From the NCBI RefSeq assembly GCF_003576375.1, contig NZ_QWGE01000003.1:372001-436000 (forward strand): DNA of 64,000 nt, written 5' to 3'. The notes below the pieces were generated by a model. It made no database searches, was not told the origin of the DNA, and worked only from the letters and a program-made list of their open reading frames with translations. Every line of letters starts with the position of its first letter. Position 1 is the stretch's first letter. This DNA comes from Pontibacter oryzae (lineage in GTDB: Bacteria; Bacteroidota; Bacteroidia; Cytophagales; Hymenobacteraceae). A program made the translations under genes and the position numbers. Positions 1 through 8,322 of the stretch are shown here, piece by piece.

Positions 1-442
1 CCAGGAAGCCCGCAGCTGCCAAGCCTTTGTCCGAGGCCGCCTTTATACTTTTAGCGGCCGCTTCGGCTCTGTAGGCCGGGTCTACCTTTGCCGTGGAGTC
101 GAAATGCGCTTTGGTGGTGATGTACTTTTGCGGCCCAAGCAGTTCTACATACTCCGGGCTTTCAGGTGCCAGGCGCGCAATCTCTTCCGAGCGCCGAATC
201 ACTTTTTCCAGGGATTTATCGTCGAACTCGTTGATCGTGGCCACACCGGAGCGCTTGCCAAACCTGGACTCCACGGCCATGGATACGTTCTCTTCTGCGC
301 CGCTCGTAGACACCTCGTTTCGGGCATAGCGGATGTTGCCACCCACGTTACCGCTGAGCGTAATCTCACACTCATCGGCTTTCGAAAAACCCAGGGCCTT
401 TTTCAGTATCGCCTGAGCTTCTTCTTTTGATAATATTGCCAT
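1..442 (-). CDS. tldE: TldE/PmbA-family metallopeptidase subunit, N-terminal part (cut by window edge)
   Basis: The first 147 codons of a TldD/PmbA-superfamily protein run off the left edge, so the C-terminal part is not visible. The start is the ATG at 442-440 (MAILSKEEAQAILKKAL). The N-terminal pattern of an amphipathic helix, a self-contained beta segment (ECEITLSG) and the RYARNEVSTSG stretch is typical of the N-terminal domain of TldE/PmbA. In this family TldD supplies the metal site and TldE is its non-catalytic partner. Together they form a cytosolic heterodimeric protease acting on unfolded or modified peptides. The companion tldD lies upstream on the same strand, separated by a small inserted-looking gene, so the pair probably forms one operon. 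The assignment rests on the N-terminus plus the neighbouring tldD. Confidence 0.82.
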   Translation of the reverse strand, partial: MAILSKEEAQAILKKALGFSKADECEITLSGNVGGNIRYARNEVSTSGAEENVSMAVESRFGKRSGVATINEFDDKSLEKVIRRSEEIARLAPESPEYVELLGPQKYITTKAHFDSTAKVDPAYRAEAAAKSIKAASDKGLAAAGFL

Positions 443-479
443 GTTTTGATGTTCTCTTAATTTGAAACCAATTGCTTTG

Positions 480-514
480 TCAGTTCTGAGTCTTGAGTTC
501 TGAGTTAGGAGTTG
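480..514. repeat. Left arm of an imperfect inverted repeat around the four-helix-bundle gene
   Basis: This arm is built from variants of a GAGTTCTGAGTT unit. Its inverted counterpart is at 881-912, which reads ACTCAAAACTCAGAATTC and onward. The two arms bracket the small gene at 505-867, and this one overlaps its last codons. Such short heptad-like repeats are common in Bacteroidota intergenic DNA, but here they sit at both ends of a single small gene. Confidence 0.6.
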
Positions 515-867
515 TTTTCTTTTTGCTGAGAAGTAAGAATTATACTTTTCAGTATTTTGATCAACTCTTCGCATTCGCCGTGGATGCTCTTAAAAGCATC
601 TGGTTTTATATATTCTGAGTCTTTTAGCAACCGCAGCCAATAGCTGGTTTCCCTTGCTTCTTTCAGGGCTATACTTAACTTGTACCTAAAATCGGCTTTG
701 CTTTGCCCGCCAAGGGCCTCTTCTACATTAGCGCCGATGGATGTGCCGCTTCTTAGAACTTGCTTTGCCAATACAAACTCTCGTTGCTCCTGCGTAAGGT
801 GTTTATACAGCTTGATCACGCGCAGCGCAAAGTTGTAAGATTTGGTAGCAACTATACTTTCGGCCAT
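505..867 (-). CDS. Four-helix-bundle protein (23S rRNA intervening-sequence protein family)
   Basis: A 120-residue, all-helical protein. The stretch AKQVLRSGTSIGANVEEA followed by KADFRYKLSIALKEARETSYWLRLL is the signature of the four helix bundle / S23 family, first noticed as ORFs in intervening sequences of bacterial 23S rRNA. The family forms homo-oligomers and its biochemical function is not established. The start is the ATG at 867-865. The gene interrupts the tldD-tldE pair, is flanked by inverted repeats (480-514 and 881-912), and its stop codon lies inside the left repeat. This suggests it moves as a small cassette. The family call is firm; the mobility is inference. Confidence 0.85.
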   Translation of the reverse strand: MAESIVATKSYNFALRVIKLYKHLTQEQREFVLAKQVLRSGTSIGANVEEALGGQSKADFRYKLSIALKEARETSYWLRLLKDSEYIKPDAFKSIHGECEELIKILKSIILTSQQKENNS

Positions 868-880
868 AGTATATAGTATA

Positions 881-912
881 ACTCAAAACTCAGAATTCAG
901 AACTCGTGACTC
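881..912. repeat. Right arm of the inverted repeat around the four-helix-bundle gene
   Basis: The arm reads ACTCAAAACTCAGAATTC and continues with AGAACTCGTGACTC. Its reverse complement (GAGTCACGAGTTCTGA...) matches the left arm at 480-514 with small indels. It lies between the start of the small gene (867) and the stop codon of tldD (922-920). Confidence 0.6.
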
Positions 913-919
913 GCACGCG

Positions 920-2566
920 CTAGATTTTGCGCGCTGTATTTATCACGTTCACGCCGTTGAAGCGGGTGTGGGCAGAGCCATGCGATACCGCGCTGATCTG
1001 GCTGGGCTGGCCTTTGCCGTCGAAGAACGAGCCGAACAAACGGTAGTCGCTTTCGTCGCAGGAGCCAGCGCAGGAGTTCCAGAACTCTTGCGTATTGCTT
1101 TGGTAAGCTACATCCTCCAGCATACCCACAATTTTACCGTTCTTAATCTCATGGAAGGTGGTGCCACCGAACTGGAAGTTGTAGCGCTGCTGGTCGATAG
1201 AGTAGGAGCCGCGGCCCGCAATGTAAATGCCTTTATCTACGCCGGCAATCAGCTGGTCTACGTTTTTCTTCTCTTTGCCTGGCGCCAGCGAGATGTTGGC
1301 CATGCGCTGGAACTGCACAGAGCTCCAGTTATCGGCGTAGCAGCACCCGTGCGATTCTTTCTCTCCGATAATGTGAGCTTGGTCGCGGATGGCCTGGTAG
1401 TTCACCAGCACGCCGTCTTTAATCAGGTCCCACTGCTTGGTTTTCACGCCTTCGTCGTCCCAGCCTACATAGCCTAACGAGCCTTTCTGCGTTTTATCAG
1501 CAAAGATGTTCACCTTATCAGAGCCATACTTGAAGCTCTTTGTCTTCCACTTATCCAGCGTGGCAAAGGAAGTGCCTGCATAGTTGGCCTCGTAGCCCAG
1601 CACGCGGTCTAGCTCCAGCGGGTGGCCTACCGACTCGTGTATCGTCAGGCCCAGATGGTTCGGGTCTAGCACCAAATCATACTTGCCAGCCAGCACCGAT
1701 TTAGCTGTGAGCTTTTCTTTGGCTTGTTTCGCAGCGATAGTGGCATCCTCTAACATATCGTACGCATAGCGGTAGCCGTTTAAGCCGGTGCCTTCCGGGC
1801 CCTTGATCTTTTCAGATGCCTTCGGGATCATGTACTCATAGCCCATGCCCATCGGAGCGCTCAGGGCCTCACGGGTCCTAAACTTTCCGCTAGCTTTATC
1901 TACAGCCGTAACGGTAAAGTTTGGCCAGATGCGGTGAATATCTTGGTCTATATAAGAGCCTTCGGTAGAGGCAAAGTATTTCTGTTCGTTTACCTGAAAC
2001 AGGGCGGAGTTTACGAAGTTGGCGCCGTTGGCCATAGCGGCAGCATTGGCGGCTAATAGCAGGTCAGCTTTCTCCCCAACCGGCACTTCAAAGGCGTTCT
2101 TCTCGATTGGTGTTTTCCAGCTTACCTCGCCGTAGCCTTTTACAGGAGCCAACTGCACCGGCTCTTTCTGCAGCTTAGCGTTTGCCTTGGCAATAGCCAC
2201 GGCCTGCTCAGCAGCTTTAGCCACGCCCTTATCCGATACATCGGAAGTGGCGGCAAAGCCCCAGGTGCCATTGGCCAGCACGCGCACGCCCACGCCGTAA
2301 GACTCAGCATTTACGATGTTCTGCACTTGCTTTTCGCGCGTAAAAATATACTGCTGCAGGTAGCGGCCAATGCGCACGTCGGCATAAGAGGCCCCTTTTG
2401 ATTTAGCCGTGTTTAGGGCTACATCTGCTAAGCGCTTTTTAAGGGCAATATCCACGGTTTCCAGTGCTCTTTCCGGCGATATGATATCGCCAAACACAGG
2501 TATGGAAGGCAGCATTAAGCCGCCGAAGCCCAGCGCCGATAACTCAAGAAAGTTTCGTCGTTTCAA
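920..2566 (-). CDS. tldD: TldD-family metalloprotease, catalytic subunit, with twin-arginine-like leader
   Basis: A 548-residue TldD homologue. The catalytic helix LTIHESVGHPLELDR (about residues 306-320) carries the HExxxH zinc-binding motif that separates TldD from its inactive partner TldE. The C-terminal third contains the conserved GRGSYSIDQQRYNFQFGG segment. The N-terminus, MKRRNFLELSALGFGG, resembles a twin-arginine leader. Such leaders occur on Bacteroidota TldD paralogues and suggest export, unlike cytosolic E. coli TldD. The gene is co-directional with the TldE-like gene at 1-442. Together they would form the heterodimeric protease. The leader assignment is less certain than the family. 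Confidence 0.93.
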   Translation of the reverse strand: MKRRNFLELSALGFGGLMLPSIPVFGDIISPERALETVDIALKKRLADVALNTAKSKGASYADVRIGRYLQQYIFTREKQVQNIVNAESYGVGVRVLANGTWGFAATSDVSDKGVAKAAEQAVAIAKANAKLQKEPVQLAPVKGYGEVSWKTPIEKNAFEVPVGEKADLLLAANAAAMANGANFVNSALFQVNEQKYFASTEGSYIDQDIHRIWPNFTVTAVDKASGKFRTREALSAPMGMGYEYMIPKASEKIKGPEGTGLNGYRYAYDMLEDATIAAKQAKEKLTAKSVLAGKYDLVLDPNHLGLTIHESVGHPLELDRVLGYEANYAGTSFATLDKWKTKSFKYGSDKVNIFADKTQKGSLGYVGWDDEGVKTKQWDLIKDGVLVNYQAIRDQAHIIGEKESHGCCYADNWSSVQFQRMANISLAPGKEKKNVDQLIAGVDKGIYIAGRGSYSIDQQRYNFQFGGTTFHEIKNGKIVGMLEDVAYQSNTQEFWNSCAGSCDESDYRLFGSFFDGKGQPSQISAVSHGSAHTRFNGVNVINTARKI

Positions 2567-2730
2567 GGTGGTATAGGTTAGATTTTGAGTTTATAGTGTT
2601 TAGTTTTTGGTATTTAAGTATAAGGAATCTATACTGCTTATCAAAGTTTTACTACCCGCTATAAGCTTAATGAGAGTTATTTATAGATAAACACATCATA
2701 GGCCTCTACCAAAACAAGGGGCACAAAAAA

Positions 2731-2758
2731 AGCGCAAGCCCCATAAAGGACCTGCGCT
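2731..2758 (-). terminator. Rho-independent terminator downstream of rlpA
   Basis: AGCGCA at 2731-2736 pairs with TGCGCT at 2753-2758, with extra GG/CC pairing inside. Read on the minus strand the hairpin is followed by a T-run (complement of 2724-2730). It lies 58 bp past the rlpA stop codon. Confidence 0.6.
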
Positions 2759-2815
2759 CTGTTCGTTTTCTGAGTACGCTGCTAAGCGGCAAAGGCTATA
2801 AAAGCCGTGTTTACC

Positions 2816-3310
2816 TTAGTTTCTGCTTGCCAGATCTGGTGTTTCGCCAGATGCAAGGGCAAAATCAGAGAAAGAAGCCACATCGAAGGAGAAACCGGCA
2901 GCCGAAGCAAGTTCAGCACCTGGGTTCAGCACCTCAATCCTAACATTTCCTACGCCCTGGGCATGGAATTCGAGTTTGCGTGCGGCGGCTTCTGATACAT
3001 CAATAATACGATCGCCTACAAACGGGCCTCTATCGTTGATGCGCACGATAACGGATTCGTTGTTATCGAGGTTTGTCACTTTCACTTTCGTGCCGAAAGG
3101 TAGTGTTTTGTGCGCAGCAGTCATGTCGTTCTTGTTATAACGCTCCCCGCTGCTGGTTTTTCTGCCATGGTAACGGCTCCCGTACCACGATGCCTCGCCC
3201 TTTTGGGTCTTGGCTTTGCCTGAGTTGTTGTGTGCAAAAATTGGTTGGCTAATGCCGACAAATAGAAAAATGATCAAAGAAAAGATAAAGCACTTTCTAT
3301 TATGAATCAT
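2816..3310 (-). CDS. rlpA: RlpA-like septal ring lytic transglycosylase (double-psi beta-barrel)
   Basis: About 164 residues from the chosen start, the ATG at 3310-3308. That start gives a clean signal peptide (MIHNRKCFIFSLIIFLFVG...IFA), whereas an in-frame ATG 22 codons upstream would precede it with a charged tail. The mature protein is a double-psi beta-barrel: GEASWYG, then KTSSGERYN, AAHKTLPFGTKVKVTNL, VRINDRGPF and IIDVSEAAARKL, all family hallmarks including the catalytic-site Asp. RlpA proteins cleave peptidoglycan glycan strands lacking stem peptides. No SPOR domain follows; the last 35 residues are low in complexity. A terminator lies downstream. The gene is divergent from the DUF72 gene. 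Confidence 0.88.
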   Translation of the reverse strand: MIHNRKCFIFSLIIFLFVGISQPIFAHNNSGKAKTQKGEASWYGSRYHGRKTSSGERYNKNDMTAAHKTLPFGTKVKVTNLDNNESVIVRINDRGPFVGDRIIDVSEAAARKLEFHAQGVGNVRIEVLNPGAELASAAGFSFDVASFSDFALASGETPDLASRN

Positions 3311-3649
3311 ATCACTTAATAGTTGGTGAAGCTGCAAATTTACGAAATTTGTTTTTAAACGAGGCCTTTTAAGCAATTATTGCTTGTTAGGTGTAGGGGG
3401 ATACGGTTGGGATGCCTTGATTTAACCTAAGTCAGGTAATGCAAAAATCTGGCTTTATAGCACACAAAGCTATATTTTTGGCTAGGTTTTTACATTAAGT
3501 ATAGCCTATAAAAAATAAAGAAAAAATTTTTGGTTTGCAAAGCGTTTGCGCCGTAAAACGGTTACTTTTTCACCAATTTACGTTTTAGGCGGCTTTAGTT
3601 TTTGCCTCAGCCGGCATGGCTCAGCCAAGTATAAAGCGGAGGGTATTTT

Positions 3650-4558
3650 ATGGATTTTGGAAAGCTTTCAGACATCAGCCGCGTAGACTTTACGCTGCCC
3701 CCTAACCACCCCGATACACTGCCGTTGTTGCAGCAGTTTAAGACAGGCCAAAAACCGCAGGTATACATCGGCCTACCGGTATGGGTGAACAAGGCCTGGG
3801 TTGGCAAATACTACCCGGCCCGCATGCCGGAGCGGGAGTCGCTGCTATGGTATGGCAAGCAGTTTGGTACCATTGAGCTCAACAGCACACATTACCACAT
3901 CCCCAGCCCCGACACCATCGACCGCTGGCGAAACACTGTGCCGCACGGCTTTAAGTTTTGCCCCAAGTTTCCGCAGCTCATCAGCCACGAAGCGGCCCTG
4001 CGCAGCACCCAGGATGTAACGGCAGCCTTTTGCGAAGCCATTGCCGGGCTAGAGGATAAGCTGGGCGAAGCCTTTCTGCAGCTGCCTCCATACTTTGCGC
4101 CAAGCCAACTGCCCGACCTGGAAGCGTTTTTGGGTTTTATCCCTGAAAGTATACCGATAACCGTTGAGCTGCGCCACGAAGGTTGGTTTGCCGATGCGGA
4201 TGCCAGCCGTGAACTGTTTGCTGTGCTGGAGAAGTATAAAACAGGCACCGTACTGACCGATGTGGCGGGCCGCCGCGATGTGCTGCATATGCGCCTGACC
4301 ACACCCTCGGCCATGATCCGCTTTGTGGGCAACGGCCTGCACCCAACCGACTATACCAGAATAGATGCCTGGGTAGAGCGCCTGAAAGAGTGGTTTGACA
4401 ACGGCCTGCGCCAGCTATACTTCTTCGTGCATGAACCCGACAATACACTGGCTCCAGAACTGGAAACGTACTTGGTGGAGCGCCTTAACAAAATATGCGG
4501 TTTTGACCTGAAGCCACCAAAGAAGTTTATACAGCCTGTGCAGGGAGAACTGTTCTAA
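3650..4558 (+). CDS. DUF72 (YecE-like) domain protein
   Basis: A 302-residue protein of the DUF72 family, a TIM-barrel-like fold of unknown activity. Recognisable blocks are YIGLPVWVNKAWVGKYYPA near the N-terminus, FGTIELNSTHYHIPSPDTIDRW, FCPKFPQLISH, LGEAFLQLPPYFAP, ITVELRHEGWF and the C-terminal FFVHEPDNTLAPELE. The start at 3650 is the first ATG after a stop and gives the usual family length. A long perfect hairpin follows immediately (4566-4609). It stands alone between rlpA (divergent) and a convergent membrane-protein gene, so context gives no functional hint. Confidence 0.9.
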   Translation: MDFGKLSDISRVDFTLPPNHPDTLPLLQQFKTGQKPQVYIGLPVWVNKAWVGKYYPARMPERESLLWYGKQFGTIELNSTHYHIPSPDTIDRWRNTVPHGFKFCPKFPQLISHEAALRSTQDVTAAFCEAIAGLEDKLGEAFLQLPPYFAPSQLPDLEAFLGFIPESIPITVELRHEGWFADADASRELFAVLEKYKTGTVLTDVAGRRDVLHMRLTTPSAMIRFVGNGLHPTDYTRIDAWVERLKEWFDNGLRQLYFFVHEPDNTLAPELETYLVERLNKICGFDLKPPKKFIQPVQGELF

Positions 4559-4565
4559 CATACTT

Positions 4566-4609
4566 ATCCATACTTGTTTTCCACATTTCTGTGGAAAACA
4601 AGTATGGAT
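4566..4609. terminator. 20-bp perfect hairpin between convergent genes (probable bidirectional terminator)
   Basis: ATCCATACTTGTTTTCCACA at 4566-4585 pairs perfectly with 4590-4609 across a TTTC tetraloop. It starts 7 bp after the DUF72 stop and ends 57 bp before the stop of the convergent gene. The stem embeds A/T stretches that could act as the U-tract in either direction. It also contains a CATACTT/AAGTATG pair. The stem is longer than a typical terminator. Confidence 0.6.
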
Positions 4610-4666
4610 TTGGTGAATAATTGCTCCGATAAGGCACTTCCACAGTAAACAGTACAGTTAAGCCCA

Positions 4667-5335
4667 TTAGCTTTTCCGGAAAGTATCTATCTCCTGCAAA
4701 AAAGCCATTGCTTGGGTTACATGTTTTCCGCCAGATGCGGCTACCAGACGTTTAACCCAATTTATGTGCAGGTTCTTGTAAGAGATCTTGCGGTACAGCC
4801 ATAAAGACACTGGTACAAGAAGTATACTTAAAATCCCCTGGCTGATAAGCCAGTTATCATCTCCAACCTGCCAGATATTCAGCCCGAAAATCAATTTAAA
4901 CCCAACCATAATGTAGGCAAAGTATATGGGCAGTTGTAGCACGGATAAACGCAGATACGTGATGATATGGGCTTGCAAACCGGCCAGCATCTGCTGGTTT
5001 TCCGAAACGCTCCGCGCATAGTCGAACTGGTTGATACGGATGATTTGCCTGATACAGCCTGAGATAGCTATAACCATAAAAACCATAATAACAGCAGCGG
5101 CAACCACAAGACTCACGCTGCTAATATTATAATAGGCAAACAGCGCAAGGCAAACGGTTACAGCTAAACCAAGCAGCAACTCTGCCACCCTATGGTACAG
5201 CAGGCCTTTCAAAACTGATTTTGATTTATGAACCTGCAGCCCTTCAACTGCTTGGAGAGAGATAGCGTTTGCCTGGCTGATCTTGTGATCATAGCTGTTC
5301 AGTAGGTTCAGTAACTCGTCCTTTTCCATAGTCAT
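4667..5335 (-). CDS. Multi-pass membrane protein, probable partner of the adjacent ECF sigma factor
   Basis: A 222-residue protein with a short N-terminal soluble stretch and about four hydrophobic segments (near residues 45-65, 72-95, 125-150 and 160-185). No enzymatic motif is visible and the family is not recognised. Its ATG overlaps the sigma-factor stop codon as ATGA (5332-5335), so the two genes are translationally coupled. This arrangement is typical of ECF sigma factors and their membrane anti-sigma or sensor partners. That role is inferred from position only. Because the sigma gene carries a premature stop, coupled translation of this gene may be affected too. Confidence 0.6.
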   Translation of the reverse strand: MTMEKDELLNLLNSYDHKISQANAISLQAVEGLQVHKSKSVLKGLLYHRVAELLLGLAVTVCLALFAYYNISSVSLVVAAAVIMVFMVIAISGCIRQIIRINQFDYARSVSENQQMLAGLQAHIITYLRLSVLQLPIYFAYIMVGFKLIFGLNIWQVGDDNWLISQGILSILLVPVSLWLYRKISYKNLHINWVKRLVAASGGKHVTQAMAFLQEIDTFRKS

Positions 5336-5841
5336 GAATCGTTATGGGTTAAAAATCTTTGCTTTAGTTTGTCTTTGATGCGGGCAATTTTGGTAGACAC
5401 GTTGGATACAGAAATACCCAGAATATCCGCTATCTCTTGCTGCCCTTTCTGCTCCAGGTAAAGCAGCATCAGTGCTTTGTCCAGTTCTTTCAGCTCCTGT
5501 ATAAACCGATCCAGCAGGGCGAGTTGCTGCTCGTGGCTTTCCGGGCTTTCTTCGGCAGGGTGCGCCGTGGTTTCCTGTACCGGTATGCGCAGGTGTTGCC
5601 GTGTCTGGCTTTTGCGGTAAAACGAGATCGCCACATTTAGCGCCACACGGTACATCCACGTCGAGATTTTATACTTCGCATCATACTTATCAAACGCTTG
5701 CCAGAGCTGCAGCATAATTTCCTGGGCCAGGTCTTCGCGCTCGTCAGGGCGGGGGCAATAGGTGTTTACCACTTTGTAAATAATGCCCTAGTTCTCCTGA
5801 ATCACCTTTTCGAATGCTGTCTTGTTTCTTTTCTGTATCAT
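5332..5841 (-). pseudogene. ECF (sigma-70 family) sigma factor interrupted by an in-frame amber codon
   Basis: The frame starting at ATG 5841-5839 reads MIQKRNKTAFEKVIQEN, then TAG (5790-5788), then GIIYKVVNTYCPRPDEREDLAQE. Bacteroidota ECF factors usually have Q or K at the TAG position before GIIYKV, so a CAG-to-TAG change is the simplest explanation. Downstream, sigma region 2 (DLAQEIMLQLWQAFDKYDAKYKISTWMYRVALNVA) and the region 4 helix-turn-helix (QQEIADILGISVSNVSTKIARIKDKL) are intact. A product could restart at the GTG at 5772, losing the start of region 2, or arise by amber readthrough. Without the stop the protein would be 169 residues. It overlaps the membrane partner gene by ATGA. 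Confidence 0.75.
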
Positions 5842-6037
5842 CGGGAAAACGCATGTCTGATCCAGGCTGTAGTTATACTTTGTTAGCACCCGCGCTGGCG
5901 GCATCATACTTTAACTTATTATTCGCAAGCAAGCTGATAATCTCACAGACTGCGGTAAATTTTTTATCGAAATCAAGAAAAACAAGCCAAACGAATTGTA
6001 GTGCCTATACTTTATACTTGCCATAAGTGATAAAACA

Positions 6038-6073
6038 AAAAGGCGGCTGACTCAATAGAGCCAGCCGCCTTTT
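6038..6073. terminator. Terminator downstream of the M16 peptidase operon
   Basis: AAAAGGCGGCTG (6038-6049) pairs with CAGCCGCCTTTT (6062-6073), with inner CTC/GAG pairs. A-runs and T-runs flank both sides, so it can work in either direction. It lies 36 bp past the M16 stop on the minus strand. Confidence 0.75.
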
Positions 6074-6108
6074 ATAATCCGCAAGTATCAATCCTGCTTT
6101 TTAAGAGC

Positions 6109-8196
6109 CTACAGCTTAAACGTGTCGTCGCTTAGGTTTTTGTTCACTTCAATGGTCTGCACCTCGGCTTTGATTGTCTGCGGGCCAACCACGGTTTCGA
6201 CCATGTATGGAAATTTCACGCCGCTTACTTCTTTATAGTTGCTATAGGTTTTGGTCTGTGTGATAACGCCTTGCGGTGTTTCCAGGCTGTTCACCTCTTT
6301 CAGGCGCAGGCCGCTGTCTTTAGCAAAGTAGTGCGTGGCTTTCTGGCCATTCGGTTGAGTCACTTCTACAGCATATGCTTCTTTGCCATCCACATCTTCT
6401 ACACCGGTCAGCTTGGTTTTGATGCCAAGTTTATCGTACTGCAGCGCCGGGAACAGGTTTGCCTCTAACTTTTGCGTTTTCAGTTCCTCGGCAGTCATCT
6501 CTTTGTTAACGCCCTGCATGGGCGCTTCCATTTTCCCTTTGTCGCCGTTGATGATTACACGCTGCATCGGGTTGTTGTTCATCAGCACCTGCACGGCAAA
6601 CTTATCGTTGCCTTTTTGCTGCTGCTTAAACACTAGCGTCATGCCCTGAATAGTGGCGTTGCTAGTGATGGTCACGTCCTTCAGCTTTTCGATGTTCGCC
6701 TTGCCGCCAATAGCTTTAACATAGTCTGCAAGAACTTTTTCTGCTGTTAAGCCAGCCGGAACACCCATTGCCTTGCGGTCTACTTTTTCGCCGGCCGTGT
6801 TGTAATACGTTATCTGGCTGTCGTCTTTATCAAACTTCTTTAGCTTATCGGCTATCTCGGAGGCATTGCCCACGGCCAGCACGTACATTTTATCCGGGTT
6901 GATATACTTTTGCGCCACGCGCTGCACGTCATCGGCAGTTACCGCTTCCACCTTTTTCAGGTAGTTCGGGTAATAATCCTCTGGCAAACCGTAGCGGGCC
7001 GTGTTGATGGCGTATACTGCCACGGTTGCTGGGTTCTCCAGACCGCGCCCAAAGCTGCCCATAACAAATGCTTTTGCATCGCGGAGCTCATCTTCGGTAA
7101 CGCGCTGGTCACGGATTTTAGTCAATTCATTCATAAACTCGACCACGGCACTGTCGGTAACGGCATTGCGAACGTTGGCAGTGGCATTAAAGCGGCCTAG
7201 AATCTCATCGTTGTTGATAGAGGAGTAAGCGCCATAAGTATAGCCGTGGGTTTCGCGCAGGTTCTGGAACAGGCGTGCATCCATGCCGCCGCCAAGTATA
7301 TTATTCATCAATTGGGCGGCCACTGCATCCTCAGCGCCCGGCTTCAGGTCGGCAGGGTTGGTTAGCACCAGCGAGCTTTGTACTGCGCTCGGCCGATCCA
7401 CGATCACCACCTGCGTTTGCTCCGGCTTGGTTGGCAGCGCGTAGTTTACCTCTTTCACATCGCCTTTCTCCCAGTTTTTAAGCTGCTTTTTCAGCAGCTT
7501 TTTCATCTCCTTCGGCGTTACGTCGCCTACTACGGCCAGGTAACCGATGTTCGGCTTAAAGTATGTGCTATAGTAGCTCTGGATGTCCTGCAGCGTGATG
7601 TTATCCACTGTTTCCTCGGTCATCAGCTCGCCGTAAGGGTGATCCTTGCCGTAGAGCACCAGGTTACGGGTACGGCTGGCAATAGCGTCCGGGTTATCTT
7701 TGGATTGGGCCAGGCTGGCCTTCATCTGCTTTTTAATTTTGTCCAGCTCCTCCTGCGTAAACTTCGGGTTCAGCAGGGCATCGGTAGTCAGGTCGAGCAG
7801 GGTTGGCAGGTGCTTCTTCAGGGCGGAGGCATTAAAGCCAGTCGAAGAAAAACCAAGGTCGGCACCAATAAAGTCTACCTGCTCATCAAACTGGTCTTTG
7901 GTGCGGTTGGTGGTGCCCGTGCGCATCATTTGCCCTGCGGCCTGCACATAACCGGCCTTATTGGCTTCCAGAATCGGGTCTCTATCCAAAACCAACGACA
8001 TAGACACAACCGGCAGTTTATGGTTCTCGACCACATATACTTTCAGTCCGTTTTTCAGGGTAAAATGCTCGTAATCGCCGAGCTCTATTTTAGGGGCCGG
8101 GCCCGGAGGCGGCGGTGTAGACTGTTGCGCCTGGGCTGGCGTTACACACATCAGGGCCAGGGCCAGAAATGCGGCACTATATATTTTCTTTATCAT
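6109..8196 (-). CDS. M16-family peptidase-like subunit lacking the zinc motif, with C-terminal lipoprotein-sorting-like domain
   Basis: About 695 residues from the ATG at 8196, which begins a good signal peptide (MIKKIYSAAFLALALMCVTPAQAQ). An upstream in-frame ATG would add eight charged residues. Two M16 domains follow, but where the zinc motif HxxEH should be the sequence is AGYVQAAGQMMRTG, so this subunit cannot bind zinc. It keeps the second-domain motif RETHGYTYGAY (about residues 315-325) that contacts substrate in the two-subunit M16B enzymes. From about residue 482 to the end there is an extra domain (AEKVLADYVKAIGGKANIEKL...) of LolA/outer-membrane-lipoprotein-sorting type. The catalytic partner is the next gene upstream (8323-9657). 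They probably form an exported heterodimeric protease. Confidence 0.85.
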   Translation of the reverse strand: MIKKIYSAAFLALALMCVTPAQAQQSTPPPPGPAPKIELGDYEHFTLKNGLKVYVVENHKLPVVSMSLVLDRDPILEANKAGYVQAAGQMMRTGTTNRTKDQFDEQVDFIGADLGFSSTGFNASALKKHLPTLLDLTTDALLNPKFTQEELDKIKKQMKASLAQSKDNPDAIASRTRNLVLYGKDHPYGELMTEETVDNITLQDIQSYYSTYFKPNIGYLAVVGDVTPKEMKKLLKKQLKNWEKGDVKEVNYALPTKPEQTQVVIVDRPSAVQSSLVLTNPADLKPGAEDAVAAQLMNNILGGGMDARLFQNLRETHGYTYGAYSSINNDEILGRFNATANVRNAVTDSAVVEFMNELTKIRDQRVTEDELRDAKAFVMGSFGRGLENPATVAVYAINTARYGLPEDYYPNYLKKVEAVTADDVQRVAQKYINPDKMYVLAVGNASEIADKLKKFDKDDSQITYYNTAGEKVDRKAMGVPAGLTAEKVLADYVKAIGGKANIEKLKDVTITSNATIQGMTLVFKQQQKGNDKFAVQVLMNNNPMQRVIINGDKGKMEAPMQGVNKEMTAEELKTQKLEANLFPALQYDKLGIKTKLTGVEDVDGKEAYAVEVTQPNGQKATHYFAKDSGLRLKEVNSLETPQGVITQTKTYSNYKEVSGVKFPYMVETVVGPQTIKAEVQTIEVNKNLSDDTFKL

Positions 8197-8225
8197 GATT
8201 GCTTTCTTTTTTAGACACAAGTATC

Positions 8226-8298
8226 AAGATATTAGATACAAGATTTTTCAGGTAATGTAATTAGCCTAAAACATCATAAGTCTAACATCTAATATCTT
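8226..8298. repeat. Imperfect inverted repeat between the two M16 genes
   Basis: AAGATATTAGAT (8226-8237) is matched in inverted orientation by ATCTAATATCTT (8287-8298), with further degenerate (G)TTAGAT units nearby. It occupies most of the 126-bp gap between the M16 genes. The units resemble those between metH and metF (50508-50629). Confidence 0.6.
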
Positions 8299-8322
8299 AT
8301 GTCTAAGATCTAAACTAAACGT

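Noticed and set aside
842..1477. Long plus-strand open frame opposite tldD
   Set aside because: It lies entirely antisense to a protein with clear TldD motifs; no family features. An antisense shadow of a GC-rich gene.
7378..8214. 278-codon plus-strand frame opposite the M16 gene
   Set aside because: Antisense shadow; the minus strand has a signal peptide and conserved M16 blocks.
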